The position numbers and the translations under genes were made by a program. The notes under the pieces were generated by a model, which saw nothing but the letters and a program-made list of their open reading frames with translations, searched no databases and was not told the origin of the DNA. From positions 3,792,013 through 3,856,012 of the forward strand of contig NZ_LR026978.1 in assembly GCF_900604315.1 (NCBI RefSeq): DNA of 64,000 bases, given 5' to 3'. The first letter of the stretch is position 1. Every line of letters starts with the position of its first letter. Source of the stretch: [Erwinia] mediterraneensis (GTDB taxonomy: Bacteria > Pseudomonadota > Gammaproteobacteria > Enterobacterales > Enterobacteriaceae). This document shows positions 1 through 8,865 of the stretch, in pieces.

Positions 1-108
1 GGCAACTCGGTGGTGGTGCCGGTGTTTGCGGCAGTGGCTCAACTGCTGCTGCCAGTGATTCAACAGGTGATGAAAATTACCCGGGCAGCTGATTCGTCGC
101 GCACTTAA
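1..108 (+). CDS. dcm: DNA cytosine methyltransferase Dcm, C-terminal end (partial)
   Basis: The window opens inside a reading frame whose last 35 residues start GNSVVVPVFAAVAQLL and end at TAA 106-108. This matches, from memory, the C-terminus of E. coli Dcm, including the conserved GNS/A-V-x-P-V motif X of C5-cytosine methyltransferases. Dcm methylates the inner C of CCWGG. The neighbour yedJ, which is also beside dcm in E. coli, supports the call. In E. coli vsr overlaps the dcm 3' end; here the next gene is yedJ on the other strand, so vsr is not in that position. The 5' end lies outside the window. Confidence 0.85.
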   Translation, partial: GNSVVVPVFAAVAQLLLPVIQQVMKITRAADSSRT

Positions 109-148
109 CAGATATCATGCTGTTGGCGGCCCGCGCTCAGGGTCACCT

Positions 149-862
149 TCAGCAGAAGAGTGCCGATGTCCGTTGCGGGCTAAAATCACGCAGCACCGAG
201 GCATCCAGGTTTAGCAGATCGCCCTGCAGCTCGGCACACAGTTTCGCCATGTACCCCACCAGGAATTCCGCGTTGTGCTCGGCCAGCTGGCGTCCCGCTT
301 CGGTTTGCATGGTGGCAGGCAGCCGCAGCAACTTTTTCTGAAAGTGATCCAGCGTCCAGGCAATATCATTTAATTCGCGCTTTTTCCCCAGCGGATCCTC
401 GCTGTCAAACAGCGGACGTCCCAGCGCGCCGGCGGTATAAAACACGCGCGCCAGACCGATTGCTCCCAGCGATTCCAGCCGATCGGCATCCTGCACGATT
501 TTCGCCTCCAGCGTTTCCGGTTTAATCGCGGCGCTGAAACTGTGCGCCTGTACCGCATGGGCGACCGGTTCCCGCAGTTGCGCAGGGAAATCCGCAAAGG
601 CCTGCTGCAGAATGCGTTTTGTCTCTGCCGCCGCCAGCGTAGAAGCAAGATGACGCTCAGGGTGATTTTTTGCCAGGTTAACAATGTCATGAAAATAGCA
701 GGCAGCCAGCACCACCAGGGGATCGGCGTCGCTGCCCTGCATAATACGTTGCGCGCTCATCCAGACGCGGCGCAGATGAGCAATATCATGCGCTTTATCG
801 TCATGTACCCAGTTAGTCTGTAACCAGCTTTCGAAACGAGCTTGCCAGAGCGTCAGTGACAT
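149..862 (-). CDS. yedJ: HD-domain phosphohydrolase YedJ
   Basis: A 237-residue cytoplasmic HD-superfamily protein. The metal ligands are visible: His29, the His58-Asp59 doublet in YFHDIVN, and a later Asp in QDADRLES. The family hydrolyses phosphate esters, often of nucleotides; the exact substrate of YedJ is not established. The frame is open a further 47 codons upstream, but ATG 862 is chosen because a GGGAGAGAAG ribosome binding site precedes it directly and because the known family N-terminus (MSLTLWQ-like) starts there. It is convergent with dcm, with 40 bp between them. Confidence 0.88.
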   Translation of the reverse strand: MSLTLWQARFESWLQTNWVHDDKAHDIAHLRRVWMSAQRIMQGSDADPLVVLAACYFHDIVNLAKNHPERHLASTLAAAETKRILQQAFADFPAQLREPVAHAVQAHSFSAAIKPETLEAKIVQDADRLESLGAIGLARVFYTAGALGRPLFDSEDPLGKKRELNDIAWTLDHFQKKLLRLPATMQTEAGRQLAEHNAEFLVGYMAKLCAELQGDLLNLDASVLRDFSPQRTSALFC

Positions 863-1478
863 CTTCTCTCTCCCTGCAAAATTTATTTTCGTTACACTGG
901 TCCGGCCAGCATTAATACGTGGCACAGTATAGCGGTTTTCTGATGACACTTTTCTGAACATGCTTCTGCCAGTGAAAGCAAAAAAAGCGCGAGGCAGCAG
1001 CAAAAAATGGGATCCGGATCCTATTTATAGTGCGCTTCTGTACCCATGCCCAGTCATTAGCGGGTTTTCAGTTTTTCCTCAGCGCAGTTTGCCTTAAAAT
1101 GATATGTTAAAAATTGATAATGCTTTTATACAGAGAGAATATATGGGCAACGCGGCTTTTCACGGCTATGATCAGGGTCATATCGCTGTAAAAACTGATG
1201 TAAAGCAGTGAATCAGTCTAAAAAAGTTCCCGTACCTGCCGATATAACGTACTGTTACTGGAGAAAATGGCCTGAGAAGATGCGAGATAGATCACTTTTA
1301 TTTCGCCATTTTTCGTGAATGCCTTGTGAATCACGGAAAACAGAAAACTCATGCTTATTATAAGGCGGCAAATTATTAAGCAAAATGATTTATCCCCCTT
1401 ATGCCAGGGCATAATGGCTTACGCCGATGGCTTTTTACCGTTTATACAACGGGTTCTACACATAACAAGAGGTGTGCA
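863..1478. other. Intergenic region, yedJ to phage-type gene
   Basis: About 616 bp without a convincing gene. The part after 1070 is AT-rich and has promoter-like TTGATA and TATGTT hexamers. Two weak reading frames are present. One is a 22-codon frame on + at 1143-1211, preceded by AGAGAG. The other is on the minus strand at 1218-1412, where an inner ATG would give about 44 residues ending TLYRQVRELF. Neither has a recognisable family. A tandem GGATCC GGATCC lies near 1012-1023. Confidence 0.4.
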
Positions 1479-2144
1479 ATGAAAGAACGGCCGATTCTTT
1501 TTTCGGAACAGCGGGTTCGCGCCCTGTTAATTGGCCAGCAAACCCAGACCCGGCGTATCATGAAAACGCAGTCCTTTGGCCCTGGTCAGGATCACCATGA
1601 AGGGGTACACGCGTTTGACGTCAGCGCTAACCACCTGCATGGTTATAAACTGATGTCGATGAGCGATATCAGCTATCACTGCCCTTACGGCAAGCCGGGC
1701 GATATTCTCTGGGTGCGTGAAACCTGGCGCGGTCCGATGGTGCCAGAAGATAAAGTCTGCGCCTATGAGCGCGATCCCGTTGCCTTCCGCACCCCGGAAT
1801 TTTGTCAGTACCGTGCGGACAGCGCCGGGCTGGATCATAATCCTGAAGCCGAGCAGTTCGGCTGGCAAACTGCGATTCATATGCCACGCTGGGCAAGTCG
1901 CATTAATCTGGAAATTACCGCCGTCCGTGCGCAAAAAATCCAGGATATCACTGATGATGAGATTATGGCGGAGGGCGTGCAGACCGATACGCACTTCCTG
2001 AACAACTTTTTTACCATGAGTATGAATGCGGAATCGCCGAAAGAAGCGTACCGCAAAGCCTGGCAAAAACAGTATGGCGCAACCAGCTGGGAAGTGAATC
2101 CCTGGGTATGGGTGATTGAGTTCAGACACGTCAAACGTGAATAA
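1479..2144 (+). CDS. Phage-type ASCH-like small protein
   Basis: A 221-residue soluble protein. The N-terminus (MKERPILFSEQRVRALLIGQ followed by QTQTRR) and the KPGDILWVRETW segment match a family common in lambdoid prophages, annotated as ASCH-domain or morphogenetic protein. ASCH folds resemble PUA RNA-binding domains; the function is not known. The start at 1479 has an AGAGGTG ribosome binding site. The longer upstream frame is weak and lacks one. There are no neighbouring phage genes, so it is either a prophage relic or a domesticated single gene between yedJ and mtfA. The product name is uncertain; the reading frame is secure. Confidence 0.7.
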   Translation: MKERPILFSEQRVRALLIGQQTQTRRIMKTQSFGPGQDHHEGVHAFDVSANHLHGYKLMSMSDISYHCPYGKPGDILWVRETWRGPMVPEDKVCAYERDPVAFRTPEFCQYRADSAGLDHNPEAEQFGWQTAIHMPRWASRINLEITAVRAQKIQDITDDEIMAEGVQTDTHFLNNFFTMSMNAESPKEAYRKAWQKQYGATSWEVNPWVWVIEFRHVKRE

Positions 2145-2330
2145 TCGCGGCAGACGCCCCGGTTTGCGGCCTGCATCACAGATTAATCTTGCACTAACGG
2201 GTTGAATATTGCTCCCTCAGCCCTGTAGATGGCGGCTCCCGGTGACTTTTCTTTTGCCCGCGCGCGGGATGACAAGATTTGCCGGACGCACCAGGGCTGC
2301 TTCAGCGTCGTTCACCACAGCGAGTGTTTC

Positions 2331-3107
2331 ATGTTCAACTGGCCCTGGAAAGCAAATCATGATGCGATGCTGGCCGAGCTGCCCTGGCAACAGGGTCTGG
2401 CACAGCCTGTTTTCACCCTGCTTAATCACGATGAACAGCAGGCGCTAATTGCCCTCGCCCGCCGCTTTTTACAACATAAAAGAGTGGTGCCATTGCAGGA
2501 CGTAAAGCTCGATGAACTACGCTCGGTACGCATTGCGCTACTTTTCTGTCTGCCGGTGTTAAAGCTGGGATTTGAGTGGCTCGACGGCTTTCATGATGTC
2601 CTTATCTATCCCGAACCCTTTAAGGTTGATGATCACTGGCAGGACGATGCCGGACTGATGCATCACGCCTGCGCCGTGCATGCTGGACAAAGCTGGACGC
2701 AGGGGCCAGTGGTGCTGAACTGGCTCGATATCCAGGATTCGTTCGATCTTTCGGGTTATAACCTGGTGATCCATGAAGTGGCACACAAGCTGGATGCGCG
2801 CGGCAGCGGCTATACCAATGGCGTCCCGCCCATTCCGCTGCGTGAAGTGGCAGGCTGGGAACATGACCTGCATGCCGCGATGAGTGAAATTGAGGCAGAA
2901 GTGGAACTGGTAGGCGAACAGGCGTCGACCATCGATCCTTATGCGGCCAGCGATGCGGCAGAATGTTTCGCCGTGTTGTCTGAATATTTTTTCAGCGCCC
3001 CGGATCTGCTGGCGGAGCGCTTCCCGGCGATGTACCACCGGCTCAGTCAGTTTTACGGGCAACATCCGCTGGCGCGTTTACAGGCAATTCCGGCCGTCTC
3101 CGCCTGA
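2331..3107 (+). CDS. mtfA: Mlc titration factor, zinc peptidase MtfA
   Basis: 258 residues, close to E. coli MtfA (YeeI) along the whole length. The gluzincin motif HEVAH is at residues 148-152, with a downstream glutamate in [11 protein letters not shown] as the likely third zinc ligand. In E. coli MtfA binds and sequesters the repressor Mlc (DgsA), which raises ptsG expression, and it has aminopeptidase activity. ATG 2331 starts MFNWPWK, matching MIKWPWK in E. coli; the in-frame extension from 2229 is unlike the family. As in E. coli, a tRNA-Asn gene follows. Confidence 0.93.
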   Translation: MFNWPWKANHDAMLAELPWQQGLAQPVFTLLNHDEQQALIALARRFLQHKRVVPLQDVKLDELRSVRIALLFCLPVLKLGFEWLDGFHDVLIYPEPFKVDDHWQDDAGLMHHACAVHAGQSWTQGPVVLNWLDIQDSFDLSGYNLVIHEVAHKLDARGSGYTNGVPPIPLREVAGWEHDLHAAMSEIEAEVELVGEQASTIDPYAASDAAECFAVLSEYFFSAPDLLAERFPAMYHRLSQFYGQHPLARLQAIPAVSA

Positions 3108-3163
3108 TATCTCGCCAGTTTGCTTTAAAGCTAGCCAGTTGAATGCTAATGCGTTTTTTGCTG

Positions 3164-3192
3164 TTGACACACTATGGGCGCGCCGTTAATAT
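3164..3192 (+). promoter_or_regulatory. Sigma-70 promoter of tRNA-Asn
   Basis: TTGACA (3164-3169) and TAATAT (3187-3192) are separated by 17 bp. They are followed by a GC-rich discriminator (GCGCCCC), as expected of stable-RNA promoters under stringent control. The mature tRNA begins 18 bp downstream. Confidence 0.8.
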
Positions 3193-3210
3193 GCGCCCCA
3201 TCGAAACGAT

Positions 3211-3286
3211 TCCTCTGTAGTTCAGTCGGTAGAACGGCGGACTGTTAATCCGTATGTCACTGGTTCGAGTCCAGTCAGAGGAGCCA
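3211..3286 (+). tRNA. tRNA-Asn (anticodon GTT)
   Basis: 76 nt including the encoded CCA. The acceptor stem TCCTCTG pairs with CAGAGGA. The anticodon loop CTGTTAA places GTT at 3244-3246, and the T loop GGTTCGAGTCC is canonical. It lies directly after mtfA, as asnT does in E. coli. tRNA-Asn genes are common P4-type integrase targets, and a broken integrase follows. Confidence 0.98.
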
Positions 3287-3446
3287 ATTTTCTGTTTTCA
3301 TGCATCTTCACGAATCTCTATATGATTCAGATTCAACAGGTTAGCGTGAAAACTCTTCCCGGTGCATTTTGATTTTACCCTCTGCATCGGGAAAAATTGA
3401 TGGTCAAATCTGGGGTCAGGTTAGTTCGATAATGGAGTGATCCCAT

Positions 3447-4694
3447 ATATCCCTTACCGACGCGAAAATCCGCACTCTCAACCCTACTGATAAACCCTTT
3501 AAAGTCTCCGATTCTCACGGCCTGTATCTGCTGGTCAAGCCGGGTGGCTCCCGCCACTGGTATCTCAAGTATCGTATTAACGGCAAAGAATCCCGCATTG
3601 CACTGGGTGCCTATCCTGCCGTCTCCCTTCTGACGCCAGGCAGCAGCGGGAGGTGTCCGCAACATGCTGGCGTTTAACATCAACCCAGCACAGCAGCGTG
3701 CTACTGAGCGCAGCTTACGCAGACCGGAAACAACGTTTAAAGCCGTGACGCTGGCGTGGCACAGGAGCAATAAAAAGTGGTCGCAGAATACCGCTGACCG
3801 CCGGCTCGTCAGCCTGAACAATCATGTCTTTCCGGTTATCGGGCACCTGTCAGTACCAGAACTTAAACCCCGTCATTTCATTGACCTGCTGAAAGGCATT
3901 GAGGAAAAAGGCCTGTTGGAAGTTGCATCCCGCATGCGGCAGTACCTCAGCAACATCATGCTTCATGCGGTTCATCAGGGATTAATCGACACTAACCCGG
4001 CGGCAAACCTTAACGGCGTGACGACTCTCCCATCAGACGTCACTATCCTGCCCTGCCGCTGGACCATCTGCCTGAGCTGCTCGAACGCGTTGAGGGCTAT
4101 CATCAGGGCCGTGAACTGACCCGGCTTGCCGTCCTGCTGACGCTGCATCTGTTCATCCGTTCCAGTGAACTGCGCTTTGCCCGCTGGTCAGAGATTGATT
4201 TCAGAAACAGAATCTGGACGATACCTGCCACTCGTGAGCTCATTGCCGGTGTCCTTTATTCCGGGCGTGGTGCCAAAATGTGCACACCGCATATCGTTCC
4301 GCTCTCGCGCCAGGCTCTTGCCATTCTGAAGCAGGTTAAGGATATTTACAGTGATGGTGAAGTGGTCTTTCCGGGCGACCACAACACGTATAAACCTATG
4401 TGCGAAAACACAGTCAGCAAGGCGCTACGGCTAATGGGTTATGATACAAAACAGGATATTTGCGGTCATGGCTTTCGGGCGATGCATGCAGTGATGGAAT
4501 CCGGTTTATGGTCGCAGGATGTGGTAGAACGCCAGATGAGTCACCAGGAACGTAACACCGTGCGTCAGACATACATTCATAAGGCAGAGCATCTTGAAGC
4601 CCGCAAGGCAATGATGCAGTGATGGTCGGATTATCTGGATATGTGCAGAAAAGCCTATGTACCGCCTTATATAATGGTTCAGGAGAACCGCTGA
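3447..4694 (+). pseudogene. P4-type tyrosine integrase, decayed
   Basis: Conceptual translation gives a nearly full-length P4-family integrase in three frames. The N-terminal DUF4102-like part reads SLTDAKIRTLNPTDKPFKV and begins at ATA 3447, where an ATG would be expected. A frameshift lies near 3640 and a second near 4040-4055. A TGA at 4620-4622 stands where the family has Trp, after which the frame runs on to TGA 4692-4694. The catalytic residues Arg (IRSSELR), His-x-x-Arg (HGFR), His (MSHQER) and Tyr (TYIHKAEH) can still be read. It starts 160 bp from the tRNA-Asn 3' end, the normal arrangement for an integrated island, but no island cargo or second tRNA-end copy was found. Confidence 0.9.
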
Positions 4695-4706
4695 ATTGTC
4701 AGGTAT

Positions 4707-4744
4707 AATAAAGCCGTCTCCGCTTAGGTGGGGACGGCTTTATT
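4707..4744 (+). terminator. Hairpin after the integrase remnant
   Basis: AATAAAGCCGTC (4707-4718) pairs perfectly with GACGGCTTTATT (4733-4744), and a further C-G/T-G pair set closes an 8-nt loop. The A/T-rich outer stem makes it usable as an intrinsic terminator in either direction. Confidence 0.75.
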
Positions 4745-4804
4745 GATTTATCAGTAATACAAAAATGCCATTGAACTTTTTCTCCTGAACCTCCGCTATT
4801 TCTC

Positions 4805-4822
4805 ATGTTATAAATCTGTAAC
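4805..4822 (+). promoter_or_regulatory. Pho box upstream of phoX
   Basis: ATGTTAT-AAAT-CTGTAAC agrees with the PhoB consensus CTGTCAT-AWAW-CTGTCAC at 15 of 18 positions, in two 7-bp half-sites 11 bp apart. It ends 61 bp before the phoX start codon, leaving room for a -10 element. It indicates induction by phosphate starvation. Confidence 0.7.
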
Positions 4823-4883
4823 AAATATTTTTTAAACTGCCCTGTATTGCCACGCAAATCTATGGAAATCACAGGAAAACGAT

Positions 4884-6857
4884 ATGAGCAGACCCCTTAA
4901 ATCAGTGTTTAAAAAGGAGCACAGCGATGAGATCAGTAACCACAGCGTGAACCCTGTCTTTTCTGAGGTAGTCAGCGCTTTTATGTCCCGTCGCCGCTTT
5001 CTGCAAATGGGAATGGTGGCGGGCGCTGCCGTCTCCTTTCCCTATCTAGTCAAGCCAGAAAACGCCTTCGCGGCAGAGGCAAATCCCTCAGCATTATCCA
5101 AAGCGGTGTCGCTGGGCTTCACCAGCATTCCCGTTTCGACCGCAGACACGGTTACCGTGCCGGAAGGCTATATAGCCCGTCCGTTTTATCGCTGGGGCGA
5201 TGCTGTGGGCATAAAGGGCAATCTGCCGGAATTTAAATTCGACGCCAGCAACACCACCGAAGAACAGGCGGCGCAGGCCGGTATGCACCATGACGGCATG
5301 GCCTGGTTTAGCTTGCCGCAGGGCGAAGAGAACCCGGCACACGGTCTGCTGGCGCTCAACCATGAGTACATTGATAACGGCATGCTGTTTAAAGACGGTA
5401 CCGCCAACTGGAATCTTGATAAGGCCCGTAAAGGGCAGAATGCGATGGGCGTATCTGTTATCGAGGTGAAAAAAGATAACGTGGGCTGGCAGGTGGTCCG
5501 TCCCTCCAGCTTTGCTCGTCGCATAACCGTCAATACACCCATGCAACTGAGCGGTCCGGCGCGTCATCAGGCGTTGATGAAAACCGCCGCCGATCCGCAA
5601 GGCGAAGTGGTACTGGGCACCATGCAAAACTGCGCCAATGGCCAAACCCCGTGGGGGACGTACCTGACCTGTGAAGAGAACTGGTCGGATATTTTTGTTA
5701 AAAAAGCGCCGCGTAACGTGCTGGAGAAGCGCTACGGCATTAGCGATAGCGATGAATCCTACCGCTGGAACGAGGTTGACGAACGTTTCAGCGTCGATAA
5801 AACGCCCAACGAGCCGAACCGCTTTGGCTGGGTGGTGGAGATTGACCCCTACGATCCGACCTCCACGCCGCGCAAACATACCGCATTAGGCCGCTTTAAG
5901 CATGAAGGCGCCGCCGTGACGCTGGCGGAGGATAATCGCGTTGTGGTCTATATGGGCGACGATCAGAAATTTGAATACATCTATAAATTCATCTCCGAGA
6001 ACAAATATGACCCGAGCGATCGCAAGGCAAATATGCAGTTGCTGGAGTCAGGCACGCTCTATGTCGCAAGATTCAATGACGACGGTTCCGGCGACTGGCT
6101 GCCGCTGGTCTTCGGTGAAAATGGCCTTGATCAAAGCAATGGTTTCGACAATCAGGGCGATCTGCTGATCAAAACGCGCCTTGCTGCCGATACGGTGGGC
6201 GCAACGAAAATGGATCGCCCGGAATGGATCGCCGTTGATCCGCATGCGAAAGGCAGCGTGTATTGCACGCTCACCAACAATTCCGATCGTGGTAAAGAGG
6301 GCAAAGCCCCGGTAGACGCGGCCAACCCGCGCGCCAACAACCAGTTCGGCCACATCATGCATTGGCGCGAAGCGAGTGCCGACCCGGCATCAACGAAATT
6401 TAAATGGGATATTCTGGTGCTCGCCGGGCGTACAGACAGTGAAGATCCTAAAGTGAAAGGCTCCATGCAGGGGGCGGAATTCGGCAGCCCTGACGGGCTC
6501 TCTTTCGATCACCGCGGCGTGCTGTGGATCCAGACCGACGTCTCCTCCAGTACGATTAATAAAAAAGCGTATGAAGGGATGGGGAATAACCAGATGGTGG
6601 CGACCCTGCCCGGCACCAATGAGTATCGCCGCTTTTTGACCGGGCCACGCGGGTGTGAAATTACCGGTATCGCCTTTACGCCGGACAACCGCACGCTGTT
6701 TATTAATATCCAGCATCCCGGCGAAGGTGGCGACGACATTACCGATCCGAGTAACCCTCGTGCTATCTCCAACTGGCCAGATTCTAGATCAGACGGACGA
6801 CCACGTTCTTCAACAGTAGTTATCACCAAATCCAATGGCGGGATAATCGGTACCTGA
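4884..6857 (+). CDS. phoX: PhoX-family phosphatase, Tat-exported
   Basis: 657 residues of the PhoX/DUF839 family, calcium- and iron-dependent periplasmic phosphomonoesterases. A long n-region precedes the twin-arginine motif SRRRFLQ (residues 35-41), then a hydrophobic stretch and a likely cleavage site after AFA near residue 63. This implies export of a folded, cofactor-loaded enzyme. The C-terminal SRSDGRPRSSTVVITK segment is typical of the family. A Pho box upstream supports a phosphate-scavenging role. The gene stands alone, with its own terminator. The substrate range is inferred from the family only. Confidence 0.88.
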   Translation: MSRPLKSVFKKEHSDEISNHSVNPVFSEVVSAFMSRRRFLQMGMVAGAAVSFPYLVKPENAFAAEANPSALSKAVSLGFTSIPVSTADTVTVPEGYIARPFYRWGDAVGIKGNLPEFKFDASNTTEEQAAQAGMHHDGMAWFSLPQGEENPAHGLLALNHEYIDNGMLFKDGTANWNLDKARKGQNAMGVSVIEVKKDNVGWQVVRPSSFARRITVNTPMQLSGPARHQALMKTAADPQGEVVLGTMQNCANGQTPWGTYLTCEENWSDIFVKKAPRNVLEKRYGISDSDESYRWNEVDERFSVDKTPNEPNRFGWVVEIDPYDPTSTPRKHTALGRFKHEGAAVTLAEDNRVVVYMGDDQKFEYIYKFISENKYDPSDRKANMQLLESGTLYVARFNDDGSGDWLPLVFGENGLDQSNGFDNQGDLLIKTRLAADTVGATKMDRPEWIAVDPHAKGSVYCTLTNNSDRGKEGKAPVDAANPRANNQFGHIMHWREASADPASTKFKWDILVLAGRTDSEDPKVKGSMQGAEFGSPDGLSFDHRGVLWIQTDVSSSTINKKAYEGMGNNQMVATLPGTNEYRRFLTGPRGCEITGIAFTPDNRTLFINIQHPGEGGDDITDPSNPRAISNWPDSRSDGRPRSSTVVITKSNGGIIGT

Positions 6858-6863
6858 TGCATC

Positions 6864-6888
6864 TGGTGCCCTTTTGGGCACCATTTTT
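6864..6888 (+). terminator. Intrinsic terminator of phoX
   Basis: TGGTGCCC (6864-6871), a TTTT loop and GGGCACCA (6876-6883) form a perfect 8-bp stem followed by TTTTT. It starts 6 bp after the phoX stop. Confidence 0.92.
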
Positions 6889-7132
6889 ATGGCAACAGCT
6901 TGATCCTCCCTAATTTCCCCAGGTATCAAATATTCAATCTCGCTGTTATCTGAAGGAATTAACCTTAGCTTTTTATGTTTTTTCTTATTCTCTGAAATGA
7001 TTATCAAGTTTAACGCTACCTTAAGCTTAGCTTCGTACATGCACGTTCCATATCAAAAAATCGATTAATCGTTTACATTATAATTGTTATGTTATAACAC
7101 TCAAAAAAGTAACTAATTATATGGAATGGATG
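6889..7132. other. AT-rich gap between phoX and the IS remnant
   Basis: This stretch holds the Zur-like site and no gene I can support. A 76-codon minus-strand frame (7040 down to 6810) has no recognisable family, runs through the phoX terminator and overlaps the phoX 3' end. A short + frame from ATG 7135 reads MHGFFLRFANLALALGYEGL and could be the start of a gene that was cut by the IS. Confidence 0.4.
7085..7099. promoter_or_regulatory. Zur-like inverted repeat
   Basis: TGTTAT-GTT-ATAACA has the same half-sites and 3-bp spacing as the core of the enterobacterial Zur operator (TGTTAT-AAT-ATAACA). It overlaps TATAAT-like sequence. No zinc-regulated gene follows; downstream DNA soon runs into an IS remnant. 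The identification rests on the motif alone. Confidence 0.45.
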
Positions 7133-7372
7133 TCATGCACGGCTTCTTTTTGCGTTTTGCAAATCTGGCGCTGGCGCTGGGTTATGAGGGTTTACCTGCG
7201 ATACAAAATAGGTGGAGGAATCTGGGCCATAAGCCTTTATCCAGGCATAAAGACTGTGGGTGGTAATATCAAGACGTATTGCCACCCTGGTAACAGAATG
7301 ACCACGATCAACCACTTGTTTTACCCCTGCAATTTTGAACTCTTCGTGATAGCGCTTACCGCTCATGGGCAC
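7133..7372 (-). pseudogene. IS3-family transposase OrfA fragment
   Basis: The N-terminal half of an IS3-family OrfA: MSGKRYHEEFKIAGVKQVVD, then a HTH region with LDITTHSLYAWIKAYGPDSS, as in the helix-turn-helix of IS911-like proteins. After PDSST the sequence departs from the family (no leucine zipper, no OrfB), so the element was deleted downstream of about 7220. The outer end of the element probably lies near 7390-7425 (TGAGGTGTCTGTT...); I could not identify a partner inverted repeat. Confidence 0.8.
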
Positions 7373-7869
7373 CTCTCTTTAAGCCATCTTAAATGACTCT
7401 GAGGTGTCTGTTAAACCCGTGGCGATTGATTTCCCATTAGTAAACAGGCTAAAACTGGCTGATTAACAGAGATCCAATCAGTGAAATTTTTCCACGGATG
7501 ATGGCGGACAGTGTGGAAAATCAGCGCGAACTATCACTCTGACAGTAATGTATCGATTGATACATTATTATTGCGTTCTGAAACCTGTCAATATATAGAG
7601 ACCAGACGGTATATTTATATTTCCAATTAATTTCAAATACTTATAAAAGCAGCGAGCGCTTAGGCACAGATTAAAGCACGGAAGGTTTATTCAGAAAGTG
7701 GTAAGCCCAATTTCGCCATTTTGTCGGAAATTCTGCAGAGGTCTGATTATTGCGTATTGCCTGCTGCCGCCTGCCAGCGAATCCTTTAACATGGTGACAA
7801 CATTAATGGCGTTAAATATAGCCGGTTATGAACATAAAGTAATCAATGGGACTTTTTAAGGGATGCGTG
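7373..7869. other. AT-rich intergenic region with an inverted repeat
   Basis: No gene seen. AATGTATC-GATT-GATACATT (7547-7566) is a perfect 8-bp inverted repeat with a 4-bp spacer, in a tract rich in A and T. It is a candidate operator, about 300 bp before the MarR-GNAT gene, and might also belong to a lost gene next to the IS remnant. Confidence 0.45.
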
Positions 7870-8865
7870 ATGGACATTATTTCAGATATGCCGTTTATCT
7901 TCCTTGGCAGCCGCCTGAAGCGACTGGCCGAGCGTATGCAGGCCGATTCCAGTCTGCTCGCCAGCGACACCGGCACCAATGTGCCGCCCGGCCTCTATCC
8001 GGTGCTTGCCCAGCTGAAAAAAGAGGGGGGGCAGAGCATCAGCGACCTGGCGCGGGCGATTGACGTCAGCCAGCCCGCCATGACAAAAAACATCAGCAGA
8101 CTGGCGGAGGAAGGCCTGATCGCGACCCGGGCTGACGAAACGGATCGCCGTAAAACGGTAGTGGTACTGACCGAGGCGGGTGAGTCGGTTGTCGAACGCG
8201 GGGAAAAAATTGTCTGGCCACTGCTTGATCTGGTGGTCAGAGAACTGGTGGAAGGGCTGACAGGGTCTTTTGTTGATCAAGTGAGCGAGCTGGAAAAGCG
8301 TCTGGCAGCGGAGCCGCTGACCAAACGGGCTGCCCGCCTCTCCCTGCCGCAACTGCAGAGGGCCCGTGAAGAGGATATGCCAGCCGTGGCCTCGCTGTTA
8401 AATCGTGCCTATCGCAACACACAGGGTGAAGGCGGATGGACCACAGAAGTCGGCATTATTGACGGCGATCGCATCAGCGAGGCCACCCTGCGCCAGGAAG
8501 TCGCCGCAAAAGGCGATGCCACCCTGCTGGTGTGGAAGATACAGGGCAACGTCAAAGGTTGCGTCTGGCTTGAGCCGGTCACCAATGGCACCTGGTATCT
8601 GGGTTCCCTCGCCATTGATCCTCAGCTGCAGAACACGGGCTACGGGCGAAAACTGATGGCCGCCGCCGAAAACTGGTGCCAGGCCAGGGGCGGCACACGC
8701 ATCCAGATGACGGTGCTGGAAGTGCGCGATACGCTCATCAGCTGGTATGAAAGACGCGGCTATCATCAGACGGGCGAAACCGAAGCCTTTCCCGCCGGGG
8801 ATACCCGCTTCGGTACGCCGGTCAGCCCCGACTTACGCTTTGTGTTTATGGAAAAAATTCTGTAA
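7870..8865 (+). CDS. MarR-GNAT fusion regulator/acetyltransferase
   Basis: 331 residues with two domains. Residues about 1-150 are a MarR-type winged helix (LARAIDVSQPAMTKNISRLAEEGLI, then a wing DETDRRKTVVVLT). Residues about 165-331 are a GNAT N-acetyltransferase (LGSLAIDPQLQNTGYGRKLM carries the Q/R-x-x-G-x-G/A acetyl-CoA motif). Such fusions occur across bacteria and may couple acetylation of a small molecule to gene control; the substrate is unknown. ATG 7870 has AAGGGA at 7858-7863; ATG 7846 lacks such a site. It stands alone upstream of the catabolic cluster, with no sign of sharing its transcript. Confidence 0.85.
   Translation: MDIISDMPFIFLGSRLKRLAERMQADSSLLASDTGTNVPPGLYPVLAQLKKEGGQSISDLARAIDVSQPAMTKNISRLAEEGLIATRADETDRRKTVVVLTEAGESVVERGEKIVWPLLDLVVRELVEGLTGSFVDQVSELEKRLAAEPLTKRAARLSLPQLQRAREEDMPAVASLLNRAYRNTQGEGGWTTEVGIIDGDRISEATLRQEVAAKGDATLLVWKIQGNVKGCVWLEPVTNGTWYLGSLAIDPQLQNTGYGRKLMAAAENWCQARGGTRIQMTVLEVRDTLISWYERRGYHQTGETEAFPAGDTRFGTPVSPDLRFVFMEKIL

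Noticed and set aside
6810..7040. 76-codon minus-strand frame at the phoX 3' end
   Set aside because: It would run through the phoX terminator and into the phoX coding region, has no recognisable family and no good ribosome binding site.
4695..7869. Second copy of the tRNA-Asn 3' end (attR)
   Set aside because: I searched by eye for the last 20 bases of the tRNA in the following 5 kb and found no convincing repeat.
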